DNA from: Verrucomicrobiales bacterium
Lineage (GTDB): Bacteria > Verrucomicrobiota > Verrucomicrobiia > Limisphaerales > J093
DNA: 64,000 bases
NCBI GenBank assembly: GCA_024233215.1
Contig: JACKPW010000006.1
Coordinates: 124,001 to 188,000, forward strand
Direction: 5' to 3'
Positions 16,489 through 25,096 of the stretch are shown piece after piece. Positions within the stretch are counted from its first letter, which is position 1. The number at the start of each line of letters is the position of its first letter. Under the pieces are notes generated by a model. That model saw only the letters and a list, made by a program, of their open reading frames with translations. It did not search any database and was not told the DNA's origin. A program made the position numbers and the translations under genes.

Positions 16489-18024
16489 TTAATCCCACTC
16501 AACGTGAACGTGGTCCTCGGTGTAGATCCTCCCCGCTAAGGAGCAGCCAAAACAGCCCTTCGGCACCGGCTGCGCACCGTCCTCGGTGATGGCGCGGCCC
16601 TGGGTCTTCGCGGCCTGCAACAACGCCGGGTAGACTTGGCTGTGAATTTCCGCCGTGGTCAATTGCCGCCGCTTGCCGTTGACCCACACGGGCCCCACCA
16701 CGGGCACCAGATCCAGGGCCCGGCCCCGGGTGTGGTAGCTGGTCACCGGGAAGCGGCTGCCGACGGCGACGTTCAGGCGCGGGCAGCGGAACCCGCCTAC
16801 TGTGACCCGGGCGTTCGCCGGGATGGCAACCGCCTGCCCGTCCAGGGTGATGGTGGAACCCCGGAAGGCCTGCAGGATCTTCCGGTATCGTTCCTGCATC
16901 TGGAAGTTGCGCTGAACGGTGTAGTTCCCCTTGTTGTAGTCCGGGCCCAGGGAGGGGACAATCTCACTCCGCGGGGGGATCTCTCCCTGGAAGTCGAAAT
17001 ACTCCTCGCGGAGCGTGTCGGTCTCGTCCTGCTCGATCCGTCCCACGCTTGAGGATTTGGCTTCCAGCGGCGGCTCCACCGAGTCGTCCAGCGCGGAGAT
17101 GTCGAAGGCGATCGGCGGATTGGGAACCCTGCTCCCGGTGGTCCACTTGGCGCTCGGCACGTCGTGGTTGGTCCGATTGAAATCAAAAGAGATATAGGCT
17201 GCCGGGCTGAAGGAGTACACGGACTGGCCGGACGCATCCGTCCGGACCCGTTTGTTCGGGAACTGAATTCCCGCAGCCGGCCCCAACCCATGCACTTTCC
17301 AGTTGATGGGTACCCCTTCGGTGGCGGGGCGGATCTGCGCCGTGACGGTGATGGTGTCGGTGGGCACAAAGGAGTACAAACCACCTGACTGCGTGGGGGT
17401 CTCGATGGAAAGGATGGTCACCGTCCTCACGGGGATGCTGACGCTGTAGGAAGCCTCGAAGTCAGCCGTGGAATACGGGTCCTGATGGTGGCCCTCCCCG
17501 CTGCCGCTGGCGTTGAGCGCGGCAGCGCCCGGGGGAAAGGTGACCACGCCGCTGTCCGGCTTGCCGAGGTAGTCGTCTTCGGCCATTTTGCACAAACCTG
17601 CGGCCAACCCCGGGGCGTCACTCGGAGTGCAAACCACGAAATCCGTCAGGTAGTGCCACCCGACGGTGGCTTTGCCTTGGGCCGGATAGTAATAGGCGCT
17701 GGCCGCCCCGCTGGAAGGTTGCCGTCCTGTGTAGGTCCACGAGTACGGGCCCGCGGAACCCTCGCCTTCCACGGAGACCGAATACTGTTCGTCGGAGAGC
17801 ATCTCGTACGCCCCGTTCGCCGGGTTGGGCATGTAGGTCAGTCTCGCCGAAAACTGGATCGTGCATTGGTCATGCACCTCGCCCGCGGATAAACTGGCAT
17901 TCGCGCTGGCGTTGATCGTGACGGTCATGGGCTCGCCGGCGACGGCGGGCGCCGTCGGGAGCCACAACAGCAGAACCCAGGTCCAACGCAGCCGACACAG
18001 CCTGGAAGCAAGACTTTGGCTCAT
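16489..18024 (-). CDS. Secreted protein with C-terminal M15-like peptidase domain
   Basis: 511 aa with a signal peptide (RLCRLRWTWVLLLWLPTAPAVAG). Residues about 30-330 are an Ig-like or beta-sandwich region (VTITVTAQIRPATEGVPINW-like text). The last 160 residues fit the D-Ala-D-Ala carboxypeptidase/M15 fold: GGFRCPRLN, SYHTRGRALDL supplying His and Asp, and EDHVHVEWD supplying the distal zinc His. Likely a periplasmic or surface peptidoglycan-trimming enzyme, though the catalytic Glu cannot be assigned with certainty. First gene of a two-gene unit with the downstream secreted protein. Confidence 0.72.
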   Translation of the reverse strand: MSQSLASRLCRLRWTWVLLLWLPTAPAVAGEPMTVTINASANASLSAGEVHDQCTIQFSARLTYMPNPANGAYEMLSDEQYSVSVEGEGSAGPYSWTYTGRQPSSGAASAYYYPAQGKATVGWHYLTDFVVCTPSDAPGLAAGLCKMAEDDYLGKPDSGVVTFPPGAAALNASGSGEGHHQDPYSTADFEASYSVSIPVRTVTILSIETPTQSGGLYSFVPTDTITVTAQIRPATEGVPINWKVHGLGPAAGIQFPNKRVRTDASGQSVYSFSPAAYISFDFNRTNHDVPSAKWTTGSRVPNPPIAFDISALDDSVEPPLEAKSSSVGRIEQDETDTLREEYFDFQGEIPPRSEIVPSLGPDYNKGNYTVQRNFQMQERYRKILQAFRGSTITLDGQAVAIPANARVTVGGFRCPRLNVAVGSRFPVTSYHTRGRALDLVPVVGPVWVNGKRRQLTTAEIHSQVYPALLQAAKTQGRAITEDGAQPVPKGCFGCSLAGRIYTEDHVHVEWD

Positions 18025-18294
18025 ACCCAGGAGGAAAACGGGTAACTACCCACCTTGGTCTTTTCGACACCCACGAATCTCATACAGCCACGAGGCCGAG
18101 CGATTTGAACAACCTCACGAATGTGCCATGAAATCGATGACAGCCTGTCTCCTGGGCTGCAAGCGGTCAATTCCTTTTCGTAGCAGTGCTCGTTTTAGGT
18201 CGCTTGACGTGGAATTCCCAGAGGTGGAGTTCTGTGTAAGAGTCAGAGCGGACGGACATCACAGTTGCTTCATCCTCCACCGCAGAGATTTGCG

Positions 18295-19164
18295 CTACTG
18301 AGCCACCATCTCCAACTGCCTGACCATTCCGCCGGGGTTCCCCTCTTCAGAGGCCAGAAGCCGGGCGCTTCGGACAACCCGTTGGGCATCTGATTCGCGA
18401 TCGAGGCCGTGGAGGAACTTCACGTAGCGCGCGACCGATTCCGCCGACGCGGGAGCCAGCGCGAAGGCCTGGCGAAAGGCGAAATCGGCGGCGGCGGCCA
18501 TGCGGTCCTTCTCCGCCGCCGTCTTCGCATGCTCCATCCGCCACTGATATAGCGACGCGATGGCAGTGCGCGGTTTGCCGTACAAGTCGTGTTGATCGGA
18601 CAACGTGACATAGTCGCGATCGCCGTCGAATCCGTAGAGATCGTGCCGGTGATAGACGCGATCGACGAAGTCCGCCACTTCGCTGACCGCCGTTTCTTCC
18701 TTCAGCCAACCGCCGATCATCTGCTTCACACGGGGCGCCCACCAAGCTCCGTCCGCAGCAACAACCTCCGGAGGCAGTTGTTCCAGCGGTTCGCGATTGA
18801 CCTTGAGAATCAGGCCGTGGGGACTCAGATGCGGATACATCCATTCCAACGGCCAGCTTTCCTCGATGAAGAACTGCCGGTCCGGGTTGGCCTCGAAGAT
18901 ACGTTTGGCCAACAAGGCGTTGATTTGCATGACCGCCCCTTGGCCGCTGACCTCCAAACGGCCGTCCCCCTTATCCTTCATGTGTTCCCCTGGCAAGAGC
19001 TTCCCTGCATGATATCGCGAAGCAACGTCCACCATGTATTCATCGAAGCTCCGCTGCAGATCTTGGTCCGTCGGCACGGACAGATCCCTGGCATGAAGGG
19101 CGCGGAGGTATTCGAGATAAGCCCCGTCGGCCAGGGCATTCTGCGTGAGGACCACGAAGCGGTT
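18295..19164 (-). pseudogene. C-terminal fragment of a DUF2723 membrane protein, fused in frame to M56 remains
   Basis: About 289 codons without a stop, beginning near RFVVLTQNALADGAYLEYL and ending at QLEMVAQ. As I recall them, verrucomicrobial DUF2723 proteins (glycosyltransferase-like, multi-pass) end with this soluble region: FFIEESWPLEWMYPHLSPHG, LILKVNREPLEQLPPE and AFRQAFALAPASAESVARY are characteristic. All membrane segments are absent. The open frame runs upstream into an M56 peptidase remnant, so the piece was joined by deletion or recombination. No credible start codon exists for the fragment alone. Confidence 0.65.
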
Positions 19165-19169
19165 CGCCG

Positions 19170-20060
19170 GCTCGGCGGCCGCCACCGCGGCCGTGATGAG
19201 GAAGCGCCGGCGATCACGCCCCGATTCCCGCCCAGCAGGGCCAACAGCGCGCAGCCGACCACGATGACCGCGACGCCAGTAAGGGCTTGCATCGGCCCTC
19301 GCGGACGCGCTTCGTCGAGGACAATAGGAGCAGCACACCGTCTTTCGAGCCCCCGTCGCTTCGTCTCGATGGGCACGGCAGACCTGCGGATCGGCACGGC
19401 TGGGTGAATTGCAATTCGCGATTTCCAGCAAATGGCCTGCGTAGGTCGATGGCCGCGTTCCGTCCGACAGCACAAAGTCATCGCAGGCCAGCTCGCGCTC
19501 CCTGCGCATCCGGCCGGCGGCCAGCCACACCAGCAGGTTGAACCAGTGCAACGCGCAGGCGAGCGTCGCGATGGACTGCGTGAAACAATCGCGCCGCGCG
19601 ATGTGCGCGAACTCGTCGTCGCAGTCGCAGCCAGACCATTCCGCACCCGTGGAAGCAGGGTCGCCTCCAGCCCCAGGTCATCGGCATCACCTCCACTGCG
19701 CCAGGCGCAAATGAAGCAGCCCGCTGAGCTGTTGCGGTCGCGCCAGTTTGTCCACCGACATCGTGGCAGGAAACCCAATGTCCTGCCAAGGCCGAAGCGC
19801 GTCTCCTCCATTCGCGAACGACCAGGAGAGCAACGGCAGCCCAAGTCCCCAGCAGAACACCGCAAAGCCGTCGGACCGCAGCCAGCCGAAGTGTGCCCGG
19901 TCCGGCGGCGCAGCCGGCTCCTGCAACGCACAGCGGCAGCCGTGGCAGTCCGCGTCGCGGCGTTCCACCAAGCGGCGCCTTTCACCGCGGGAGACCCAGC
20001 AGCAGGAGAACCAGGGCGGCGAGCAACGGCAGCCGCAGAGCGCGGTCAGCCAGACGAAGT
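19170..20060 (-). pseudogene. Degraded BlaR1/M56-family peptidase gene
   Basis: Pieces of an M56 sensor peptidase appear in all three minus frames. One frame gives LRLPLLAALVLLLLGLPR then a stop (membrane helix). Another gives DDEFAHIARRDCFTQSIATL followed by HWFNLLVWLAAGRMRRERELACDDFVLSDG, the M56 core; the zinc motif is DEFAH instead of HExxH. A third frame gives KRRGLERRC and LDEARPRGPMQALTG, the region after the core. At least three frameshifts and one lost zinc ligand mean it cannot work. It lies immediately downstream of an intact blaI-type gene, its usual partner. Confidence 0.75.
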
Positions 20061-20606
20061 CGTGGCGGCGCGCGCTCGCCGCAGGCCGAGGTTTGCAGGT
20101 GTGTTCGCCACCAGCAGACCCCTTTCACCGCTCGCGGCAAGCCAGGGGGTCAGCGGCCTGGTGGGGAAGATCTGAAGGCCGCCTCCTTTCAGTTCGGAGT
20201 TTGCATCCTCGCGGCTTCGTGCCTGGTCGATCAAGGCCGTCAGCTTCGCGACTTCCGCGTGGTTCAACGGGGCCTCTCCGGTCTCCAGCAATGCCGCGGC
20301 GGCATCCCCGACCGAACCGCCAAAGAACACTTCCGTGACCTGTTTAAGGGCGGAAAGCGCCGCTTGCCGGCGGGATTTGGCGGGAAGGTATCGATGACGG
20401 TGGCCCTCCGGCGTCACCTTGAGGTGGCCCTTTTGGACCAGGATGCCGAGCAGGGTGCGGACCGCGGAATAGCTTGGGGCGTCCGGCAACGAGGCCTGGA
20501 CCTCGGCGGCGGAAGCCCCCTCGCGATGGTAGATCACATCCATGATCTGACGCTCACGCCGGCTCAGGGCGGGCGCATGGGGGGTGGGCTTACTCGTTCG
20601 TTCCAT
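20046..20606 (-). CDS. BlaI/MecI-family repressor with abnormal C-terminal extension
   Basis: 186 aa from ATG 20606. Winged-helix domain: LSRRERQIMDVIYHREGASAAEVQASL, YSAVRTLLGILVQKGHLKV, HRYLPAKSRRQAAL; then the dimerisation part FFGGSVGDAAAALL and LTALIDQARS. Typical members are 120-130 aa; the last ~45 residues here (from GGGLQIFPTRPL) do not resemble the family and read into what used to be spacer or M56 sequence, consistent with local decay. Upstream lie two operator-like palindromes and a promoter. BlaI repressors are cleaved by their M56 partner; that partner is ruined here, so the repressor is either constitutive or answers to another peptidase. Confidence 0.9.
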   Translation of the reverse strand: MERTSKPTPHAPALSRRERQIMDVIYHREGASAAEVQASLPDAPSYSAVRTLLGILVQKGHLKVTPEGHRHRYLPAKSRRQAALSALKQVTEVFFGGSVGDAAAALLETGEAPLNHAEVAKLTALIDQARSREDANSELKGGGLQIFPTRPLTPWLAASGERGLLVANTPANLGLRRARAATTSSG

Positions 20607-20619
20607 GACACGCTGAACG

Positions 20620-20639
20620 AGTGTCAAAATATTGACACT
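20620..20639. promoter_or_regulatory. Perfect BlaI-type operator, proximal
   Basis: AGTGTCAA-AATA-TTGACACT, an 8-bp perfect inverted repeat with 4-nt centre, 14 nt before the repressor start. It covers the predicted -10 element, as expected for self-repression. Confidence 0.75.
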
Positions 20640-20654
20640 TGCAGCACCCGTCAA
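20626..20654 (-). promoter_or_regulatory. blaI promoter
   Basis: Minus strand TTGACG (20649-20654), 17-nt spacer, TATTTT (20626-20631). The -10 lies inside the proximal operator. Confidence 0.6.
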
Positions 20655-20660
20655 GGCAGA

Positions 20661-20680
20661 AGTGTCAAATTATTGGCATG
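20661..20680. promoter_or_regulatory. Second, imperfect BlaI-type operator
   Basis: AGTGTCAA-ATTA-TTGGCATG: the left arm is identical to the proximal operator, and the right arm matches at 5 to 6 of 8 positions. Centres are 41 bp apart, close to four helical turns, so cooperative binding on one face is plausible. Confidence 0.55.
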
Positions 20681-20752
20681 CCTGCAAAGTGGGGCACAGC
20701 GCCGGCCCCATACGGTGGGGTGGAAACGGGGACCGCGGTCGGCCCGGCTGCT

Positions 20753-20775
20753 CCAGTCGGCGGCTCGCCGACTGG
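20753..20775. terminator. Perfect 10-bp hairpin after hpnJ
   Basis: CCAGTCGGCG-GCT-CGCCGACTGG is a perfect stem with a 3-nt loop, about 105 nt past the hpnJ stop and upstream of the blaI promoter. No U-run follows, so intrinsic termination is not assured; an mRNA 3-prime end hairpin is likely. Confidence 0.45.
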
Positions 20776-20878
20776 TTCGTGGAGCACCGGGCGGTAATCG
20801 GTGGGTGATCCCGGAGGCGACTCCCATGTGTCCGGCGGGCCGCCGGCCACGGCACGCGAGCCGCGTGCGGTCCCCGGC

Positions 20879-22330
20879 TCAGACCGTCCCAGACTTCGCA
20901 GCCGCCAGGTCGCTGCGCCGTTGGGCCATGCTCTTGAAGAACTCGTAGCCCTCCCGGCAACGCCGGACGAACACGTCCTTGTCCTCCAGCATGGTCCGGA
21001 TGATCCGCAGGATCGGTTTCGGACGAAGGTAATAGCGGTGGTAGAAGCGCTCCACCGACTCGTAGATGGCCTCCTTGCTCAGGCCGGGATACTGCAGGCT
21101 GGAGTCCTGAAAGCCGTCGGTGTGGACGATGTCGCCCTTGTCCTGCTTGGTGAACCAGCCGTTCAACTTCGCCTGGTCGTAGAGTTCGGTCCCCGGATAC
21201 GGCGCTGCCAGGGAGACCTGGATGCTGAACACGTCCAGCTCCTTCGCGAACTCAATCGATTCCTCAATGGTGGCCTGGCTCTCGACGGGCAATCCGAGAA
21301 CGAACGTGCCATGAATCACCACGCCGGCCTTGTGACAGGCCTTGGTGAACCGGAGCATTTCCTCCTTGGTCACCCCCTTCTTGATGTTCTTCAGGATATC
21401 CGCGTTGCCGCTCTCGTAACCCACCAGGAACAGGCGCAGGCCGCAGTCCTTGAAGAACTGGATGGTGTCATAATCGAGGTTCGCCCGGCTGTTGCAGCTC
21501 CAGGTCAGCCCCAGTGGGGCGAGCTTCTTTCCGATCTCGCGGGCCCGGGGCAGGTTCGCAGTGAAGGTGTCGTCGTCGAAGAAGAACTCCCGCACCTGCG
21601 GAAAGAGCTTCTTCATGTAGGCCATTTCATCCGCCACGTTCTGGGCGGAACGAACCCGGTACTTGTGTCCACCGATGGTCTGGGGCCAGAGGCAGAACGT
21701 GCATTGCGCCGGGCAGCCGCGGCCGGTGTACATGCTCACATACGGGTGCTGCAGGTAACCGATGAAGTACTTCTCGATCTGCAGGTCGCGCTTGTAGACG
21801 TCCGCCACCCAGGGCAGTTCGTCCATGTTCGCGATCAGTTCGCGCTCCGGGTTGTGACGGATCTTGCCGTCGGTGTCGCGATAGGAAAGCCCCTTCACCT
21901 CGGCGAGCGGCATTCCTTCGGACACCTCCTTGCAGGTGAAGTCGAACTCCTTGCGGCCGACCCAGTCGATGGCCGGCGATGCCTTCAGTGTTTCGGTGGG
22001 AAGGACCGCGGCATGGGCTCCAACGAAGCCGATCTTCGTGTCGGGCCGGTTCTGCTTGATCGCCTCGGCCACCTTGCAGTCGTTGCGCAGGGACGGGGTC
22101 GAGGTGTGAATGATGACGTGCTCGTAGCTCTTTGCCGTCTCGAGACACTCGCGGATGTCGATGTCGTGCGGCGGACAATCGAGGAGTTTGGAGTCCGACA
22201 CGAGGGCGGCCGGCTGGGCCAGCCAGGTGGGATACCAGAAACTGGTAACCTCACGACGGGCCTGGTAGCGGGAACCGGCGCCGCCATCGAAACCGTCGAA
22301 ACTGGGAGGAGAGAGAAAGAGGGTGCTCAT
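20879..22330 (-). CDS. hpnJ: Hopanoid-associated B12-binding radical SAM protein HpnJ
   Basis: 483 aa. The opening (TLFLSPPSFDGFDGGAGSRY, then FWYPTWLAQPAALV) is highly specific for HpnJ. An N-terminal cobalamin-binding-like domain is followed by the radical SAM cluster CPAQCTFC near residue 203 and the usual downstream pattern (FFFDDDTFTANLPRA, LVGYESGNADILKNIKKG, TFVLGLPVES). In Burkholderia HpnJ is needed for the cyclitol ether headgroup of bacteriohopanetetrol (recollection); the usual partners HpnI and HpnK are not in this window. It lies 117 nt after hpnH on the same strand, so cotranscription is likely. Confidence 0.92.
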   Translation of the reverse strand: MSTLFLSPPSFDGFDGGAGSRYQARREVTSFWYPTWLAQPAALVSDSKLLDCPPHDIDIRECLETAKSYEHVIIHTSTPSLRNDCKVAEAIKQNRPDTKIGFVGAHAAVLPTETLKASPAIDWVGRKEFDFTCKEVSEGMPLAEVKGLSYRDTDGKIRHNPERELIANMDELPWVADVYKRDLQIEKYFIGYLQHPYVSMYTGRGCPAQCTFCLWPQTIGGHKYRVRSAQNVADEMAYMKKLFPQVREFFFDDDTFTANLPRAREIGKKLAPLGLTWSCNSRANLDYDTIQFFKDCGLRLFLVGYESGNADILKNIKKGVTKEEMLRFTKACHKAGVVIHGTFVLGLPVESQATIEESIEFAKELDVFSIQVSLAAPYPGTELYDQAKLNGWFTKQDKGDIVHTDGFQDSSLQYPGLSKEAIYESVERFYHRYYLRPKPILRIIRTMLEDKDVFVRRCREGYEFFKSMAQRRSDLAAAKSGTV

Positions 22331-22447
22331 GGGGTGGAATCGGTTGGTAAGTCGCAGGAACGACGGGGAGTCAGTTTCCGGATTGAAGCGGTCCGTCCGG
22401 CTACCTGCAACTCACTCTGCGTCTGCTCCGGCATGCGTCGAACCGTC

Positions 22448-23917
22448 TCAGGCTTGTTTCTCGACACCGGCGGCCGACGCGGTTTCGTCCTCCGCAGGTT
22501 CATCCGAACCGCAGCGCGCGCCGACATGCGGAGTGCCGCCGCCCGGCTTGCCGCCGTTCGTGCGGACCTTCTCCAACAAGGCATCGCGCTCGCGGGTGTC
22601 GCCGCTTCCGCAACATCCGCCCGAGGCATCGGCTGCCGGCGCCGTGCCACCATCCTTCAACGCCGCCTTGGCTTCGGCCAGATGGCCTTTGCCGATGCTG
22701 ACACCGTTGTAGGCGTTCACTTTGTGGCCCTCCGCAAACCGGGGCGGCCGGGGCCAGAAGTTGTATTTGAAATTCATCCAGTTGTCGCCGCGCCGGTAGT
22801 TCGTACCGAGCGCCCCGCTGGGATCATAACCACAGTGGGTCATGCAGTTCTCGCAACGCGGATCCCGCGCCACGCCGTCGACGACGCCGTATTTCTCCCA
22901 GTCCACCTCGTCCAGCATCTGCCGGTAGGTCGGGTAGTGGCCGTCGGTCATCAGGTAGCAGGGTGCCTTCCAGCCGCGGATGTTGTAGGTGGGAATGGCC
23001 CAGGCGGTGCAGGTCAACTCCCGCTTGCCGGCCAGGAATTCCTGGTACACCGGGGTGCCGAAGATGGTGAACTGCTCGCCCCAACGCTGGATGTCCTTGA
23101 ACTTCTCGCGGGTCATTGCCCGGGTGAGGAAGAACTCCTCCGGATCCTTGCCCAACCGCTGCGCCATGTCCTTCTTGGCGGCATCGTAATCGTAACCCGG
23201 CGAGATGGTGTGCCCGTCCACTCCCAGCCAGGAGAAGAACTGGAACGTCTCCTCGATCTCCCGCACGTCGGTCTCGCGGTAGACCGTGGTGTTCGTGGCA
23301 ACCTGAAAGCCGAGTCGCTTGGCCAGTTTGACGGCCTCGACACACTCCTTGAAGACGCCTTCCCGTTCGACAATCAGGTCGTGGGTGTACTCGAGACCAT
23401 CCACGTGCACGTTCCAGTAGAGCCACTTGGACGGGGCGATGACGGGCCGGGAATGGGTCCGGCCCTTGCGGATCGTCTCGACCTGCTTGTCGGTGATCAG
23501 TTGCTCCGCCAGCAACTCCTGCAGCTTCGGCTCGAGCCCGGTGGAGTAGATCGAGGCGAGGTAATCCACCAGTTTACGCCGCATGAAGACGCCGTTCGTG
23601 CAGATGTAGACAATGCGACCCTGCTGCAGGATGCCGTCGACAAGTTCCTCGATCTGGGGATAGATCAGCGGTTCCCCGCCGCAGATCGACACCATGGGGG
23701 CCTCACACTCGTTCGCCACCTCGAGGCATTTCTCCAGCGGGACCATGTCCTTGAGGTTCGTGGAGTACTCGCGGATGCGACCGCAGCCGGTGCAGCTCAG
23801 GTTGCAGGTGTGCAGCGGCTCCAGCTGAAGAACCATGGCGAATCTCGGAGTTCGCCGAAGCTTATGCTTGATGATATGAGCGGCGATCTTCGCCGACAGG
23901 GCAAACGGAAAACGCAT
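22448..23917 (-). CDS. hpnH: Adenosylhopane-forming radical SAM protein HpnH with long C-terminal tail
   Basis: 489 aa. The N-terminus (KHKLRRTPRFAMVLQLEPLH) and radical SAM motif CNLSCTGCGRIREY are diagnostic of HpnH, which joins a 5-prime-deoxyadenosyl group to diploptene, first step of C35 hopanoids. The SPASM-like region carries further Cys (CENCMTHCGYDPSGALG). The body ends near residue 400; the rest is a Gly/Ala/Cys-rich tail (SGGCCGSGD) beyond the family's usual 330-390 aa and may be a disordered or metal-binding appendix. It starts 6 nt after a tiny lipoprotein gene, with which it forms an operon. Confidence 0.94.
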   Translation of the reverse strand: MRFPFALSAKIAAHIIKHKLRRTPRFAMVLQLEPLHTCNLSCTGCGRIREYSTNLKDMVPLEKCLEVANECEAPMVSICGGEPLIYPQIEELVDGILQQGRIVYICTNGVFMRRKLVDYLASIYSTGLEPKLQELLAEQLITDKQVETIRKGRTHSRPVIAPSKWLYWNVHVDGLEYTHDLIVEREGVFKECVEAVKLAKRLGFQVATNTTVYRETDVREIEETFQFFSWLGVDGHTISPGYDYDAAKKDMAQRLGKDPEEFFLTRAMTREKFKDIQRWGEQFTIFGTPVYQEFLAGKRELTCTAWAIPTYNIRGWKAPCYLMTDGHYPTYRQMLDEVDWEKYGVVDGVARDPRCENCMTHCGYDPSGALGTNYRRGDNWMNFKYNFWPRPPRFAEGHKVNAYNGVSIGKGHLAEAKAALKDGGTAPAADASGGCCGSGDTRERDALLEKVRTNGGKPGGGTPHVGARCGSDEPAEDETASAAGVEKQA

Positions 23918-23923
23918 GATGTT

Positions 23924-24127
23924 CTAGCGGGCGAGCGCCAGCTCCGCTCGCGGAGTCTCGGACGTCGCAGGCACGTCCTCCACCGCTGGGCTCGCGTCGC
24001 CCAGGCCGGGCAGAAGGAACGTGGCAGGCGAAATGCTGGGGCTGGCCGTGATGCCGCTGCAGCCGGTGACGCCCATGACGAGCACCACGGCAGTTGCGAT
24101 CAGGAGAAGCCGCCTATAGCATTTCAC
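23924..24127 (-). CDS. Small lipoprotein, first gene of the hpnH operon
   Basis: 67 aa from GTG 24127. Signal peptide VKCYRRLLLIATAVVLVMGVTGC ends in a lipobox (VTGC), so the mature peptide is about 45 residues, acidic and Pro/Ser-rich. No recognisable family. Its stop is 6 nt before hpnH. The promoter candidate just upstream would put the first transcribed base at or next to the G of the GTG, so the message may be leaderless. Confidence 0.6.
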   Translation of the reverse strand: MKCYRRLLLIATAVVLVMGVTGCSGITASPSISPATFLLPGLGDASPAVEDVPATSETPRAELALAR

Positions 24128-24133
24128 GCGCGA

Positions 24134-24161
24134 ACTATAGGCATGAGCCCGCACATGGCAA
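24134..24161 (-). promoter_or_regulatory. Candidate promoter of the lipoprotein-hpnH operon
   Basis: Minus strand TTGCCA (24156-24161), 16-nt spacer, TATAGT (24134-24139). Six bases separate the -10 from the GTG start. Confidence 0.5.
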
Positions 24162-24236
24162 ACGAGAATTCCAGTCTCCCGGCGCCCCGGGGGCGTCCCC
24201 GCTTGCTCCCGCAAGCACGAACCACCTCGTCCGCGC

Positions 24237-25096
24237 ATGAGAATATCGGGTCGGAACAGGCGGGAGGGCCGGGACGCGGCACCCGCTGCAACCGCTTCGG
24301 CAGGAATGGCGACGGCCGGCCTCTGCGCCATCGCCTTGGGCTCGTGCCAGCCCTGGTGGGGCCGTGCTGATCGGGATCGTAGCGTCCCCCCCCGGCACCA
24401 GGAGCCGAAACCCCGGATCCCGACGTCATCCAGCGGCGCGCGGAGGCGGCCTATCGCGAGGCCCGGACCGCCCATTTCAGCCATCCCACCAACGTGGTGG
24501 CTGCCTGGGAATTCTCCCGAACCTGCTTCGACCGCGCGTTCACCACGGAATCGAAGCCGATGCGGGCGGCGTTTGCCGAGGAAGGCATCGCCGCCGCCCG
24601 CGCCGCCACGGCGTCCGATCCCAAGTCCGCCCCCGGCTGGTACTATCTCGCGCTGAATGTCGGTCAACTCGCCAGCACGCGGACCCTCGGGGCACTCTCC
24701 CTGGTTGAGGAGATGGAGGCCCATCTGCTTCAGGCCCGCGCGCTGGACAAAAGCTTCGATCATGGCGGGCCGGATCGGACGCTGGGCCTGCTGTACCGGG
24801 ACGCCCCGGGGTGGCCGCTGAGTGTGGGGAACCGGAAGAAGGCCCGGCAGCACCTCGAAGCCGCGGCGGCCATCGCACCGGACTACTTCGAGAACCGGCT
24901 GAACCTCCTGGAAAGCCTCGTCGACTGGCGTGAAAAGTCGGCGGCGCTGGAGGAATACCGCCGCACGGCCGCGTTGCTGCCCAAAGCCCGGGCCGCCCTG
25001 ACCGGTCCCGAATGGGAGGCCAGTTGGATCGATTGGGATGCCCGCTGGCCCAAGGCCGTGAAGCAGGTTCGAAAATGGCTGCCAAAGGAACCATGA
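24237..25096 (+). pseudogene. TRAP-T/TatT-like TPR lipoprotein, interrupted by a frameshift at a C8 tract
   Basis: The first frame (ATG 24237) gives an Arg-rich n-region and the lipobox-like MATAGLCAIALGSC. At a run of eight C (24386-24393) the protein-like reading changes frame: after it, the frame PGAETPDPDVIQRRAEAAYR continues without a stop to 25096. The downstream part (FHPT-like AHFSHPTNVVAAWEF, GWYYLALNVGQLASTRTLG, DGGPDRTLGLLYRDAPGWPL-like, YFENRLNLLESL) is helical-repeat sequence matching TRAP transporter T-component lipoproteins. One extra C restores one ORF of about 286 aa. It could be a sequencing error, decay, or slippage-controlled expression. The stop overlaps the next gene's ATG. 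Confidence 0.65.

Noticed and set aside
18100..18294. AT-richer stretch upstream of the M15-like gene
   Set aside because: No clear promoter or RNA structure could be picked, so it is not listed as a feature.
20801..24370. Very long plus-strand open frame (over 1000 codons) opposite hpnJ and hpnH
   Set aside because: It is the complement of two well-supported genes, and its product lacks any domain. Long antisense frames are expected at this GC content.
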